DNA of 64,000 bases from Saturnia japonica (taxonomy: Eukaryota > Arthropoda > Insecta > Lepidoptera > Saturniidae): contig CM065318.1 in NCBI GenBank assembly GCA_033032175.1, forward strand, positions 10,106,001 to 10,170,000, read 5' to 3'. Positions 46,905 to 58,344 of the stretch are shown here, piece after piece. A program made the translations under genes and the position numbers. Numbering within the stretch: the first letter of the stretch is position 1; every line of letters starts with the position of its first letter. A model generated the notes under the pieces. The model worked only from the letters and a program-made list of their open reading frames with translations, did not search any database and was not told the origin of the DNA.

Positions 46905-47210
46905 ATAATATAAAAAGCTTTGTCCCGAATGACTGACTGACGGATCAACGCACAGCCAAAACCGCTAATCGTAGAGACCTGAAACTTGGAGGGTGTGTAC
47001 TTTGTATGACGTAGGCATCCGATAAGAAAGGATTTTCTGAAATTCATCCCCTAACGGAGTTAAAAAGGGGTAGAAAGTTATTTTAGCGGTGATTTGCTTC
47101 GAAAATGATATCAGTACTCCTTAGTGCTTTTGATTTAAATTACATTTTATTTTGACACATGTTTGAAAACTCAATACGATTTTATTCAAAAAAGGTTGAA
47201 CTCACTTAAA
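46905..47210 (+). repeat. Dispersed repeat, inverted partner at 10976-11466
   Basis: Begins AAAAGCTTTGTCCCGAATGA and ends CAAAAAAGGTTGAACTC. It matches 10976-11466 in reverse but lacks an internal segment of about 130 bp. Non-coding. Confidence 0.65.
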
Positions 47211-47425
47211 AACATAAGCAAATAGGTACACTTTAAAATTGGAATATATCGAAAGTCACCTTACTATATTAGTACCTCATTTGAAGATATCTAAGCTTAA
47301 AGAGGTTATGCACTTTTAGGACACGGCCTTATAGGGAAGTAGAGTTCGAAATTTGAAATGGTAAGCACTAGAACATGTTGGTTATAAATTATACGAATCA
47401 TTCCATATTTAAAAACCATTTAAAA

Positions 47426-48154
47426 TCTATACTAATACTAATAATATAATAAATCGGAAAAGTTTTTTGTTTGTTTAAACACGCTAATCTCTGGAACTAC
47501 CAATCGGATTCGAGAAATTATTTTTTATATGATAGCCAGACTCTTGAGGAATAGTATAGGTTATATAACATTAGGCTACAGTTTCTAGCTAGTCTTAAAT
47601 ATTGGCTTTTGTTACGTAAGTCGGAAGTCGAAACCCTCGCGAACTGCTTTAGCCGCATGCGTTGGCTTAATGGTTAATGATACGTCAATACAATGTTCTA
47701 CAAAAATATTGGCCATTAGTATATATAAAAAAAAATCAGTGATAGCGTATATATATTTCTTATACATGAACCACAATATGATATTTAGCAAAGTTTTTTT
47801 TGTTGAAGATTAAAAATTAATTTATGAGCTTTATTTTTAAGCATGGCTTATTAATCCTTACGAAGAAAAGTTTCTTCATCATAAAGACAATTAATAATGA
47901 ATATAAACTTTGTCTTTTACAGCGTGTTATTTGGACGTATAGTTTGAGAGATAATACACATTTAAAATAATTCAACACTCGGCTCGGGTCTATGTCTATA
48001 GTAGTAGTGGCGCGAAAGAGCCGTGCGATGCCGCAATGTGACCATCTGGCCGCCCGATGCAAATATTGTCTTTATTGAAGTATTATAAGTTAGAAGTCAT
48101 CAATCAGTGATTTCTCCTAAATTATATGCGGGTGAAACCGCGGGGCACAGCTAG
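47426..48154 (+). mobile_element. Complete non-autonomous Helitron
   Basis: 5' end TCTATACTAATAC at 47426 preceded by A. The 3' end has a hairpin (GCGG-GTGAAA-CCGC), then GGGGCACAG and CTAG at 48151-48154, followed by T. Insertion between A and T without target duplication is the Helitron rule. It shares its body with the minus-strand copy at 11899-12479 (GTTACGTAAGTCGGAAGTCG block). 729 bp, no Rep/helicase. Confidence 0.8.
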
Positions 48155-48674
48155 TCTATATCCAAAAGGAATAATATCGCAAAATACGTTTGCAATTTTT
48201 TTAAATATCAATTAATCTCTCAAGGCTAACGCTTTATAATTTTGGTTAGTTAATAAATTCCGTTACAATGATATAATATTGTGTTTCGGCCATATTGTAC
48301 CTAATATTCCTCAAAGCAATACACAGTTTTAAAAACTAACTAGTTTTTCATTAATAAAAAAGGGTCTTAGATATCATCGTTTCATACGTCACGTCGTCGT
48401 CAGTAATGATAATGAGATACTTGTAGGTTGCGGAAATGGGCCTCTGATGCTATAGTTAGTCCTTAACGTCATCCAGTGGACTTTAAAATACTTGCTGTAT
48501 TTGAAATTCATCTGCGCATTGCATTACAAAATAAAATAATTCTCCAAGAAACTAGAGACGTCCACGGAGTTCTAAATTAGGAAGCTGGAATAGCAATAGG
48601 TAGTGGGTATAATAGGGTAAAAAGTGAAAACTATCAAACTCCCAAGGAAAGGAGTTCTGTCCTGCTTGATAAAG
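48155..48674. other. Non-coding stretch, nothing recognised
   Basis: No supported open frame or repeat pair. Confidence 0.45.
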
Positions 48675-49109
48675 TAAAGGGCCTTACAGACTAACAGTTG
48701 GGCGGCAGATATTAGCCTATCAGTTAATCGTAATAGATCACACACTTACAGTTTCTTTTGCGTTTACGATTACGTTTTCAAGTGTGTGGCCTTCGGCGAC
48801 ATGAGTCTCAGTCGACAGTTATCGGCCGGACAGTGCGTAAGCTCAAGGCTAAATCAAACACACACATACCGTTACCGGTACACTTTGTGACCTGATGATC
48901 TGCTGTATTATTGAACTACCGACAGCCGACTATTGCCTCCCGGCAGGCGCCTGCTACTACGTGGACATGGACAGTTAACAGAGCCGATTGTCGATCACTG
49001 CCGGCAGGGAAGAATCACTTAATGAGTGGACTATACTGTCCTTGGACGGAAAGCCGACTGACCAGACGAATGACTGCCGGCCAACTGTTAGTCTGTGGGT
49101 CCTTAAAGC
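48675..49109. mobile_element. MITE with about 30-bp TIRs
   Basis: The left end (ACAGACTAACAGTTGGGCGG at 48686) is reverse-complemented at the right end (CCGGCCAACTGTTAGTCTGT near 49078-49097), each followed outward by an AAGG(G/A)CC-like tip. About 435 bp. The interior contains a second inverted pair (AAACGTAATCG-like, around 48728-48775). Overlapping open frames in it are shadows. Probably hAT-like by its tip. Confidence 0.65.
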
Positions 49110-49120
49110 TTTATATAAAA

Positions 49121-49352
49121 CTAGCTGTGCCCGTGGATTCGCTAACGTAGACGACGGAATGCCCGTGCGAATCTTACTCCCCCGCTCCCGACTATTTTAA
49201 AGACAAAAATGATTATTGTGGGTGTTCCTTATAAGATAAACGTATAATCTCCGAGACTTTTTGTAGGTCTTTTTAATACCTACAATTATGTAGTACATTA
49301 GTTTGCTATATCTCTTATGGTTTACTCAGCGTGAGCCATTTAAGCGCCCAAA
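49121..49352 (-). mobile_element. Helitron 3' part, related to 54300-54520
   Basis: CTAG at 49121-49124 adjoins host A on the plus strand, so on the minus strand the element ends ...CCACGGGCACAGCTAG then T. The body (GAATCTTACTCCCCCGCTCC, CTCTTATGGTTTACTCAGCG) is the reverse complement of 54300-54520. Confidence 0.6.
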
Positions 49353-49361
49353 TTGATTTGA

Positions 49362-52100
49362 TTGAACTCTAGCGTGATCATGGTCGGTGACTTCAATCAA
49401 AGCAAAATTCATTGGCACACCTTAGTTGATAGAAATAATGACTCAATTTCAAGTTCCACTATTACAATGCTGTTAGAATTTTTTTCCCTGAATTCATTGG
49501 AACAGTATAATGACGTTTACAACCACCAAGGTGAAATTCTTGACTTAATCTGTAGCCAAGTTCCAGTTTCCAATTTACAATGGTGTGATCCCTTGTCTGT
49601 TATCGATAGTTACCATCCACCATTATCGTTTTCTCTACTATTTTCTGAGTCTTTAGTGGCTCTAAATTTTAATGAGGATGCAAGATATTGTTTCTTTAAA
49701 GGTGATTACGCTAAAATTATCAAAGAGTTAGATGATTTCTGCTGGATCGATGAGTTCTCGTATTGTGCTAATGTTAACGATTTGGTGTCCGTTTTTTATG
49801 ACAATATACACAAAATTATTACCTACTAAGTATGTACCAAAACAAAACCTATCACAAGCAAGTATCCTAAGTGGTTTACCCACAAATTTATCCGACTTTA
49901 AAACGAGAAGTATAAATACCGAATGAAGATTCGTAAATTTAACGGAAATCCACGTGATGTCATTTCATTTGAATTATTAAAGTCTAGATGCGATAATCTT
50001 CAGGAATTGTGTTATAAAAAATATATAAATCGTTTAGAATCAACTCTTAATTCAAACCCCAGATTTTTTTGGTCATTCATTAAAAGTAAGAAGTCAAAGT
50101 ATCGCTCCTACCCTGCTGAAATGTCCCATACTAATATTACCACTTCGAAAGGTCATGAAGTGTGTGATTTGTTTGCATCACATTTCTCAGCAGCATATAA
50201 CTGTACTAGTCTTTATAAGAATGGTTATTATAAGAAAATACGTTCTTCTAGTAATTACTTGCACACAATGCCGATTAGTAGGTATCGATAATGTTCGAAG
50301 AGCATTAAAAAGACGATGTTTTCAAAGGTGCTGGCGCAAATGGTATACCAGCAATTTTTGCCTATAAGTGTGCTGATTCATTAGCTTTTCTATTAGCGTT
50401 AATCTATAATAAGTATTTCAAAGAAGGAGTCTTCCCGGCGGTTTGGAAAGAGGCTCTGGTGTGTTCCTTTACATGAAAGTGGCAAAGAGAATCTTATTAT
50501 GAATTATAGGCCTATATCTATTTTATCAACATTTGCCAAGGCCCTAGAAAAATTGCTTTGTCTTATACTATATTCACACCTGAAGCAGTTCCTCAATGTT
50601 CAACAACACGTATTTGTCAGAGCTAGATAGATCTACTTGTACAAATCTAGTAAGTTTTGTGGAATATCTGAGCCATGCCATTGACTCACAACATAGCGTA
50701 AATGTAATATACATTGATTTTAGCAAGGCTTTTGATCGCGTATCTCATAGGAATCTTAATTAGCAAGTTACAGCTTTATGAGATTGATGGGAATTTTCTA
50801 AATTGGTTTGAGTCTTACTTAAAGGGTAGATAATCTCGTGTTGTCATAAATGGTTTTTCATCTGACTACTTCACTATTAAATCAGGTGTCCCGCAGGGCT
50901 CCCACTTGGGGCCTCTAATGTTTAATATATTTATAAATGATATTGATCAGTGCTTCCAACATTCCAAATTCTTTCTATTTGCAGATGACTTAAAAGTCTT
51001 AAAAACCATCACGTCTCCTAATGATTCCCGATTATTACAAGAGGATCTTGATCGTCTAGAAATATGGTGATTCAATAATGAAATGAACCTCAATGTTGAT
51101 AAATGTTATGTTAATTTTTCACGCAGAAAAATTAAATCTTTACAATCATACTGTATTAATAATACTACATTGAAAACCTCGGATTCAATTAGGGCCCTGG
51201 GAATAACACTTGATACTAAATTGCAATTTAATAAGCATATTGATAAAATTGTAAAAAACGCTTTTAAAATTTTGGGATTTGTCTTGAGGAATTGTAAAGA
51301 GTTTAAAAATCCACATACTAAAATTTTGTTATATAAAGCTCTTGTTAGATCAGGTCTCGAATACTGTCGTACTGTTTGGAATCCACATTATGATGTCTAC
51401 ACAAAGCGCTTAGAATGTATGCAGAAAAGATTCCTTTGGCACCTAACATATAGTTGTAACTTCATTAACAAGCTTAAGAGTTATTCGGATTAGTAAAAAA
51501 AAATTAAGATGTCAACTCTAAGCAATCATCGACAACTGTTGGATAGTGTGTTTCTGTTTAAGTTGGTGAATGGTATCTTGGATGTGCCTCTGCATCTTTC
51601 AGAAGTTAAAGAATACCACGAACAGGAACCTATAAATTATTTTGTGAGAAACGATTCGTACAAATCTAGGTTATTATTGACCATTAAATAGACTCATGAG
51701 AAATTACAACATTACTTCCAAGAGTATTACAAATGAAGTTGATATCTTCTTTGATACTGTTATTCAAATTAAGAGAGCATATTGTTGTTCGTGAGACGAG
51801 AACAAAATTATTGTGTAAACATTATAACAAACAACAATAACATTATTATTTAAACATTATTATTTAAACATTATTTATATTTGCTTGTGATTGTTTTTAT
51901 TTTATACAGCTGTTTGTATCTTTAAATTACTAAAGATATACAAATGTAATAGGATTTAATAATGTGCATGCCGTCGTTGCCTATAATTAGGGTCACATTT
52001 AATTAAAATGTTATACTGCATAAATTTTCTAAAGATGACGTGTTGATGTTGATTATATTGGCGACCTAAGTAAATAAATAAATAAATAAAAATAAAAATC
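49362..52100 (+). pseudogene. Jockey/CR1-type LINE polyprotein, decayed
   Basis: Endonuclease end: VIMVGDFNQSKIHWHTLVDR and ILDLICSQVPVSN at 49376-49830. Reverse transcriptase pieces follow in several frames: VIYIDFSKAFDRVSHRN near 50712, SGVPQGSHLGPLMFNIFIND near 50885 and FLFADDLKVL near 50978. The long C-terminal frame at 51083-51493 contains LNVDKCYVNFSRRK, IRALGITLDTKLQFNKHIDK and VRSGLEYCRTVWNPHYDVYT. The C-terminal segment ends about 51690, followed by a non-coding tail and an (AAAT)n tract at 52072-52100. Many stops and frameshifts; inactive. The GVPQGS form of the RT motif separates it from the RTE element in GatB. Confidence 0.85.
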
Positions 52101-52104
52101 GTAA

Positions 52105-53318
52105 CCAGTTTTTTTTATTTGTGAGGAACCGTAATTCTTTTTCTAAAATAAAAGTAGCCTAAGTTACTCCCTATAACATCAGATATCTATCAATGAAAGT
52201 CTAGTGAAAATCGGTCCAACCGTTTCGGAGATTATTGGAACAAACAGACCAGAATTTTAAAAATTGTTTTTTTTTTTTATTGGTATCGTATATACTTTCA
52301 TATGCATTTAGTAAAAAGCTGTTATTTTGACATTACAAACAGACGTTTTAATGCCAATTTAGAGATTCATTTGAAAAAATCTATATTAGGTTTTCTCCAT
52401 TGATTTAAAGCAAAGGAGCTGCTCGGCATTGGAATGCCTACGTTTACTATTTACGTATACTTGTTATTCTGCGTGGACGAAGGTTGTTTATTGCCGACGA
52501 TATCTGACGCGCCCCGAATATTTTGTTAATACAGGAGTACTCAACATTTTTTCTTACAAAATTTTTCATTTGAGAAAAAACTGCCGTAGGTTAGAAAATT
52601 TTGGTTATTATCTAATTCAAATTAATATGCGTTTTATGAAGAGTTAGAAAAGACATGGTTATTACTTGGTTGGTTGGTTGGTGGATGATTTTTATTATAA
52701 TATGATGCACGTTGTTGTGGTAATGTAAATAGTCATGGATTAGTGCCTACATTTAATATGGACCGTATGCGTAAATCCAGTAAAAATATTTCTCTATGTT
52801 AACAACAAATACTTAAATGCGTTTTTTAGTATATGGGTTAAAAAAAAAAATTAGATAAAAAGACAAGGATAAATCTTCTTTCTAAAATTAATATCTTTAC
52901 TAGTAGTAAAAGAGTTACTGTAGGTATGTCACTTGATGGAATTTAAGTATAGTCTTCCCGTATTAGTGTATTATCTATGGTATATAGTCTATCGGCTCCT
53001 GCGTGGCGTTGTCCTTCCACCTATCAATGCCATAACAAATGATTCAACATAGCAGGATATACACCGGTCTATCTTGAAACGTGATTCTTCGAAACGAGGT
53101 CACATTTTAGATGATTTCCTAATCTATTTTTAGTGTTTTCAACTGAGTAATCAATATTAACAAATAAATAAAAAGGATTTTAAGACAAAAACAAATATTG
53201 TCAAAACCTGACATTCCTAATTATCAAGTTGTAAACAGATGTCTTGCCTTAATTAGCCACAAATCACGCCTATTTGCAACATACTGAAAGGCTGCGCCTT
53301 GCCATTAGATTTCCAGAT
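52105..53318. other. Non-coding stretch upstream of the chemosensory gene
   Basis: The first 150 bases resemble a Helitron-type body (ATCGGTCCAACCGTTTCGGA). The remainder is AT-rich without recognisable genes. An arthropod initiator-like TCAGT occurs at 53320-53324, 37 bases before the start codon. Confidence 0.45.
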
Positions 53319-53360
53319 ATCAGTCCAGTTCAGAACAGCAAGTGACGCTAATAAATAATA

Positions 53361-53655
53361 ATGTGGGCTAATATTCTTTACTTTGGTATACTGTTAGTAT
53401 TATCGTTAGCAGAAATGACAGCACCTGGTATAGAAAGAACTTTCAGCGACGGAGTAAAAAGTGTTGGTTTTAACGTAGTATATGGAAGTGAAGACTTGAC
53501 ATTAATTAATGAAGTAGTAAGTGAAGTAGAGAAATCTACAGCGTTGAAAAGTAGAATAAATTTAAATGATGCAATTCCTGCTCTACTGCCTCAAGATGTG
53601 AAGTGTTTGATGTCTGTTGATCGGCACTGTTCTAAAGAGATGGGAAAAATGAAAG
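53361..53655 (+). CDS. Divergent chemosensory-protein-like gene, exon 1
   Basis: Insect chemosensory proteins (CSP, OS-D family) are small secreted all-helical carriers of hydrophobic ligands. ATG at 53361 is followed by a signal-peptide-like stretch (WANILYFGILLVLSLAEM). Exon 1 carries the first two cysteines of the family pattern (VKCLMSVDRHCSKEMGKMK) and ends at GTAAGT (53656) in phase 1 just after a Lys. That is the intron site typical of CSPs. The full Cys pattern with exon 2 is C-x7-C-x18-C-x2-C against the usual C-x6-C-x18-C-x2-C. The N-terminal Y.(D/K)KYD motif is replaced by a longer, diverged segment. Total length with three exons is about 192 aa against the usual 110-130. Confidence 0.72.
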
Positions 53656-54879
53656 GTAAGTTTTTTAACACATTACTTAAACAGCAAATAGGTGAAGAAG
53701 AAGTCAAGTAATTGTAATTAATTGAATTTTTACTCGATAACGGTAAAGCCAAAACGTCAAAAGGAAGGGTTATATGTATGTTCGGACGTAGCTCCTAAAC
53801 TACTTAACCGATTTTGATTAATGAGGTGTTTGTTACTCGATTTGTTATTTTAGTTTTGGTGATATAGGCTACATTTTATATGAACGGATATTACATCCAA
53901 AAAAGTGGGGTTCTCTGAGTTTTTTTCGTATTTAGTTGGTTGTTAAATGAAAAAGGAGAAATTTTTGCATTTATAAATATAGTAAAATATTTTATTATGT
54001 AAATTAATTGTATCAAGTGACAGAAAAACAATCTATTCTCTATCTGTCTCTTCTCTATCTATCTGTCTGTTCGTAATGTCAAAATAACAGATTTTTACTA
54101 AATGTATTATATATGAAAGACACATAACAAAAAACCCATTTTGAAAATTTTTGTCTCTCTGTTTGTTAAGGGTAATCTGAGAAACGGTGTGACCGGATTT
54201 GAAGGGACTTTCACTGGTAGATAGCTGATTTTATAGGGAGTAAAATAGGCTACTTTTATTTTAGAAAAATAATTAGGATTCCGAACAAATAAAAAGAAAC
54301 TGGTCATGGTGAATCTATTCGGGTGCTTGAATGGCTTACGCTGAGTAAACCATAAGAGATATACCAAATAATTGTAGATATTAAAAATACCTACAAAAAA
54401 GTCAGTGAGAGTATCATCTAACGAACACCCATAATAAGCATTTTTGTCTTTAAAATAGCCGGGAGCGGGGGAGCAAGATTCGTGCGAGCATTGTGTAATC
54501 CACGTGAGCGAAGCCAGTTTTTTAATATATTTACGAATACTGCTAGCGCTATCTATGGGTAGTTTTGAACATTAATCGTGTAACAAAGTTTAAAACGGAA
54601 TACTTTAAAATAAAACAAAAACTGTTTTCTTTCAATTAGGTATAATATTTTTTTCCAGTAGTCAGGTCAGGTTACAGTTTTTTTTTAACTTATTGGTCAT
54701 GGATTAGGGCTAAGTAATTCTGTTTACAATATTTAGGTATAGTGATAATCAAATAATGTTTTTGAATATATAAATACTTATTTGATAGAACTATTTAAAC
54801 GCCCTTCCTAATATGACTAATATTTTCAAAAATTGGTCAAAGTAATTTTACATACATGGACTGTATTTTCCACATTCAG
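53656..54879. other. Intron 1 of the CSP-like gene, with repeat DNA
   Basis: Non-coding. About 53740-53900 and 54130-54530 are Helitron-type bodies; the latter is the inverted partner of 49121-49352 (GGGAGCGGGGGAGCAAGATT, CACGTGAGCGAAGCCAG) with a decayed 3' end. Confidence 0.55.
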
Positions 54880-55006
54880 GTATTTTAATTGACGCTCTCA
54901 AAGACGATTGTGTAAAATGCTCTAACAAGGATAAAGAAGATGCGGGAAAAATAGCTGCTTCTATGATGGCACACGATCCCGTGGGGTGGAAGTTATTCCT
55001 CACCAG
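54880..55006 (+). CDS. CSP-like gene, exon 2
   Basis: Acceptor CCACATTCAG, donor GTACGA. It encodes ILIDALKDDCVKCSNKDKED (third and fourth Cys as C-x2-C, preceded by the family's PDAL-like LIDAL) and MAHDPVGWKLFLTR, with the conserved Trp after the cysteines. Phases match exon 1 (split Gly codon) and exon 3 (split Arg codon). Confidence 0.75.
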
Positions 55007-55123
55007 GTACGACAGTCTGCATCGTGTTCAAAAAATTATAGGCTAAATATTTTAATTTATAAATTTAATAAATTACAAATATATTACTTTATGTGTAAAA
55101 ATATTTTGAATAAAATTTTATAG

Positions 55124-55280
55124 GTCTGCATTAAAAATGGTATCTTCGAAGAATATTTCAAAACAAAAAGAAATACATCTTAAGGTTAAAGGAAAGCCCG
55201 AGGAAATATTCTCTAGGAATGTAAACACATTGGCAGGATATGAAGTTAGAGTAAAAAGATATGCAGCCGAAAAGGTGTGA
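55124..55280 (+). CDS. CSP-like gene, exon 3 (C-terminal extension)
   Basis: Acceptor ATTTTATAG at 55123. The frame continues SALKMVSSKNISKQKEIHLK and ends GYEVRVKRYAAEKV with TGA at 55278-55280. This Lys-rich tail of about 50 residues goes beyond the canonical CSP fold and has no equivalent in ordinary CSPs. AAAAG-GTGTGA at the end also fits a splice donor, so the last codons are less certain. Confidence 0.6.
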
Positions 55281-55562
55281 TTTATTGGTATTTTTAATGT
55301 TTGTTTAGTAGTTAATGTTTAATTCTTAGTTTGTTATATTACACAAACTTTTATTTGAATGATTGAACAAATTGACTATGTATTTCGTACTTCATAGTTG
55401 TTGATAAAATATAATAATATTATTTATATAACTTAAGAACAATATAATTTGCATTTGTAACAAATTATTGCGAATAGTCTAGTGTATCCATTGTTATAAG
55501 TTTATTTTATTTATAATCACTAATCACACACAAATTGAGATAAAATATTACAAGACAATTTT

Positions 55563-55800
55563 GAAAAAAAAAGAAAACCAATTTCAATGATTTTGAGGAG
55601 TTTTCTGGTGTATCTTCGAAGTTCAAGGTCCAATACCGATGGCATTAAATTGGGACTACCCATAAGGTAACCCCTTTCCAAATCTTCAATCTAATCCAAA
55701 TAATCTAAATCGGTTATTTATGATAAAGAAGTCATGGCTGAATATCCATTAAAAAACAACATTCGAATTGAGAACCTTCTCCATTTTTTGAAGTCGGTTA
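55563..55800 (+). repeat. Dispersed repeat, second copy at 14912-15150
   Basis: Direct match to 14912-15150 (TTTCAATGATTTTGA, TATCTTCGAAGTTC, CCCCTTTCCAAATC, GAATTGAGAACCT). Ends GAAGTCGGTTAAT, a common lepidopteran repeat end. Non-coding. Confidence 0.6.
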
Positions 55801-57108
55801 ATAAAGGTATAAAAGATAAAATATTACAGTGCTTAATAATCTAAAAATGAATGTATGTTTGCATTAATTTAACTGGATATGCACAGGATGATCCTGAAAC
55901 GCGACACGCAAAAGCGAGTCTCAATGACGGACTTTTCACCACATGTAGGGTGGTCGCGACGCAGTCGGGCAAAACAACTGTACAACCCCCTATCGCCATT
56001 TCCTCGTTCGTTGCACAGCAGGGTGCAACACGTGCAGGTGAGGTTGGCTTGGGCATCTCAATGATGAAGGTGTAATTCGACACCCCAAAAATTATGAATA
56101 AATGTATAAATTATAGTTGTTAATACGATAACAATGAAGTGGAAATCATTTGCTATATCCATTGATTTATTTAGTGTAGTTATGATCGGCAATAGGTTGG
56201 ATAACACGAGACCACAAATGGAACACACTAATGTGCTTATTATTTTGTTATTCGAGTTACATCCAGGTACAGTACACGTAACAGGTATAATAAACATTAC
56301 ATTACACTTTTAAACCTTCGATTTTGCAAAAAAATAAACGGCATTTGTTAAGGTCACAATTTACGTAGGCCGATATAGACCTATAGCACATGCGAAGATA
56401 ATCTCGTATCCCTATCTCGTTTTACCTCAAGCGTATACTTCTTTCTTTCCTTTAGATTGCCGATCTAGGATATATATTAAATCTATATATAACCATAGAT
56501 ATACTAGATGTTACTATAATATTAAAATTAATTGTATTGTTTAAATTTTCTACCCAGTTGTACACGTGTTGTAGTTTATCCGCCACTGCCAATAGAAAAT
56601 ATAATTCAGTATTTTATATTTCGTAATAGTCCAATTGATGTAATTCGAAAATAAGTTTCTTTAATGCCTTTAATTGGTTAGTTTTCAATGTCCACTTTAA
56701 CATTATGATTGTTGAATGCTATTCACTACAATAATAAAATATGTGTATTGGAAGCTTGTCTTTGCTTTTGACTGTAATTGTTCTAGAATTATTGTAAAAC
56801 AGTTACAAGCATTGTTATACTAGTGATAAGATGTAATTTATTTTCATTTCATAAATACTTTTTATCGGAGTTGCGTTTTTCATTACATATAAGAAAAATT
56901 TAATAGGTCAAAATTATTTGCTTTCCTTAAATAAAGGAATAAAAAGAGAAGAAAGATTATTTATTGGCTGTTTATGAGCTGATTGATGTGAGTCTCCTAA
57001 AGAATCATTGAACTGTCAAAATACGAAGATCGATGAACAGTTGCTGGTTACTAATAACAAAGTTATAGATGATGATTGTTACAATACGAGCAAATACACC
57101 ATATCAGG
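55801..57108. other. Non-coding stretch with a GC-rich patch
   Basis: 55879-56080 is clearly more GC-rich than its flanks and open in more than one frame on both strands (74 and 80 codons), but no motif is recognisable. It is probably a repeat body. The rest is AT-rich and featureless. Confidence 0.4.
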
Positions 57109-58334
57109 TTAATTTAATAATAAAATTAGCATTTTATAAAGAAAAAGTAAAACGAAAAAATTATTATGAAATTATACATTTAACCAATCGATGTATGTAC
57201 CATTATTATCTATGCACTTTCACAATTTTACAAGTAGTTCATTGATTCCATTGCTGAAAAATTTGTGGGGAGTGAAAATCAATAAAAAATTTGAAGGCGG
57301 TTCGGACAGCCTCATCGGAATTAATTTTTTTTCCTTGCAAGAAATTGTCCAAATCCCGAAAAAAGTGGTAATCTGATGGAGCAAGGTTCGGGGAATATGG
57401 TAGGTATCGGAGACATTCCAACCGCAGTTCCTCTAATTTAGCGACCGTCTGTCCGTGTCCGTGTCGTATGGGGTCTAGCGTTATCCTGAAGCAGCAGTGG
57501 GCTAGAGAGATTGACCACTGTAGGTTGTTTTTAATGGTTAGCATTTCCATCATGGTTTGCAATTGTTCACAATGCAGATCTTCCGTTATCATCTGGCCCG
57601 ATCTTAGGAAGCTGTAGGTTATGACACCAGCACTGGTCCACAAAACCTGTTTTTGAGTCAACTTTTGCTGGGTTCAACTACTGTGATGAGCATTTCCGAT
57701 TCTCGTAAAAGATCCACTTTTCGTCACAAGTAACAATACGATTCAAAACTCCCTCTTTATTGTGACGGTTGAGTAATGTATCGCAGAACTCAATGCGTGT
57801 TTGTTGGTGTGTTTTAGTCAATTCATGCGGTACTCAATTCTCGAGCGTTTTCACTTTTCCAATTTGTTTCAAGTGAATAACAATTATTTTATCACCCACA
57901 ACGAAGCTTGCTGTTAATCCTGACGGGGTTTGCGATGGATCCGCTTCCACGATCACCTTTAATTCTTCATTATCAACTCGGTCTCTGGCCGTCCACGGGA
58001 CTTGTTTCATAGGACAAAAATTTCCAGAACCGTGCTTTCTTTTACAGTAGCTTCCCCATACACATTATTAATCCTTCGAGTGGTTTATGCAGCGCTGAAG
58101 CAATGGTGGAGCTCATATTCGTAAATAACGCGATATTTTAAGTTTTCCATTTCGTAAAAAGAACGATGTTAAAGAAAAATGAAATGGTGCGAACACAAAT
58201 GAATCACTAAATTCGAATACACACAAGCCTAAATTTGAAATAAATTTGAATTTGAAATACCTAACCAAACGTCAGATATTTGAGATCAAAGTGGCCAGTT
58301 CAACAAAACGCCAACTTCGTATTTAAATACCTAA
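57109..58334 (-). mobile_element. Decayed mariner element with degenerate TIRs
   Basis: The right end on the plus strand reads CAAAACGCCAACTTCGTATT and then TTAAATACCTAA (58334). The left end (57109-57140: TTAATTTAA..AAAATTAGCA, TTTTATA) is its diverged inverted counterpart. About 1.2 kb with one broken transposase on the minus strand. A remnant of the same family, opposite orientation and better-kept end, lies at 62024-62237. Confidence 0.75.
57239..58140 (-). pseudogene. Mariner transposase (DD34D type), broken
   Basis: Minus-strand pieces in order: PHELTKTHQQTRIEFCDTLL, HNKEGVLNRIVTCDEKWIFY (first Asp), a damaged second-Asp block (LLQDNARPHTTRTRTDGR in one frame only), and LRYLPYSPNLAPSDYHFFRD (third Asp; the usual SPDLAPSD has become SPNLAPSD), then GKKINSDEAVRTAFKFFIDF. 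Frameshifts and in-frame stops separate them. Inactive. Confidence 0.85.
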
Positions 58335-58344
58335 TATTTAATCA

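Noticed and set aside
48911..49200. Two overlapping plus-strand open frames
   Set aside because: They run through a MITE and a Helitron end and have no protein motif.
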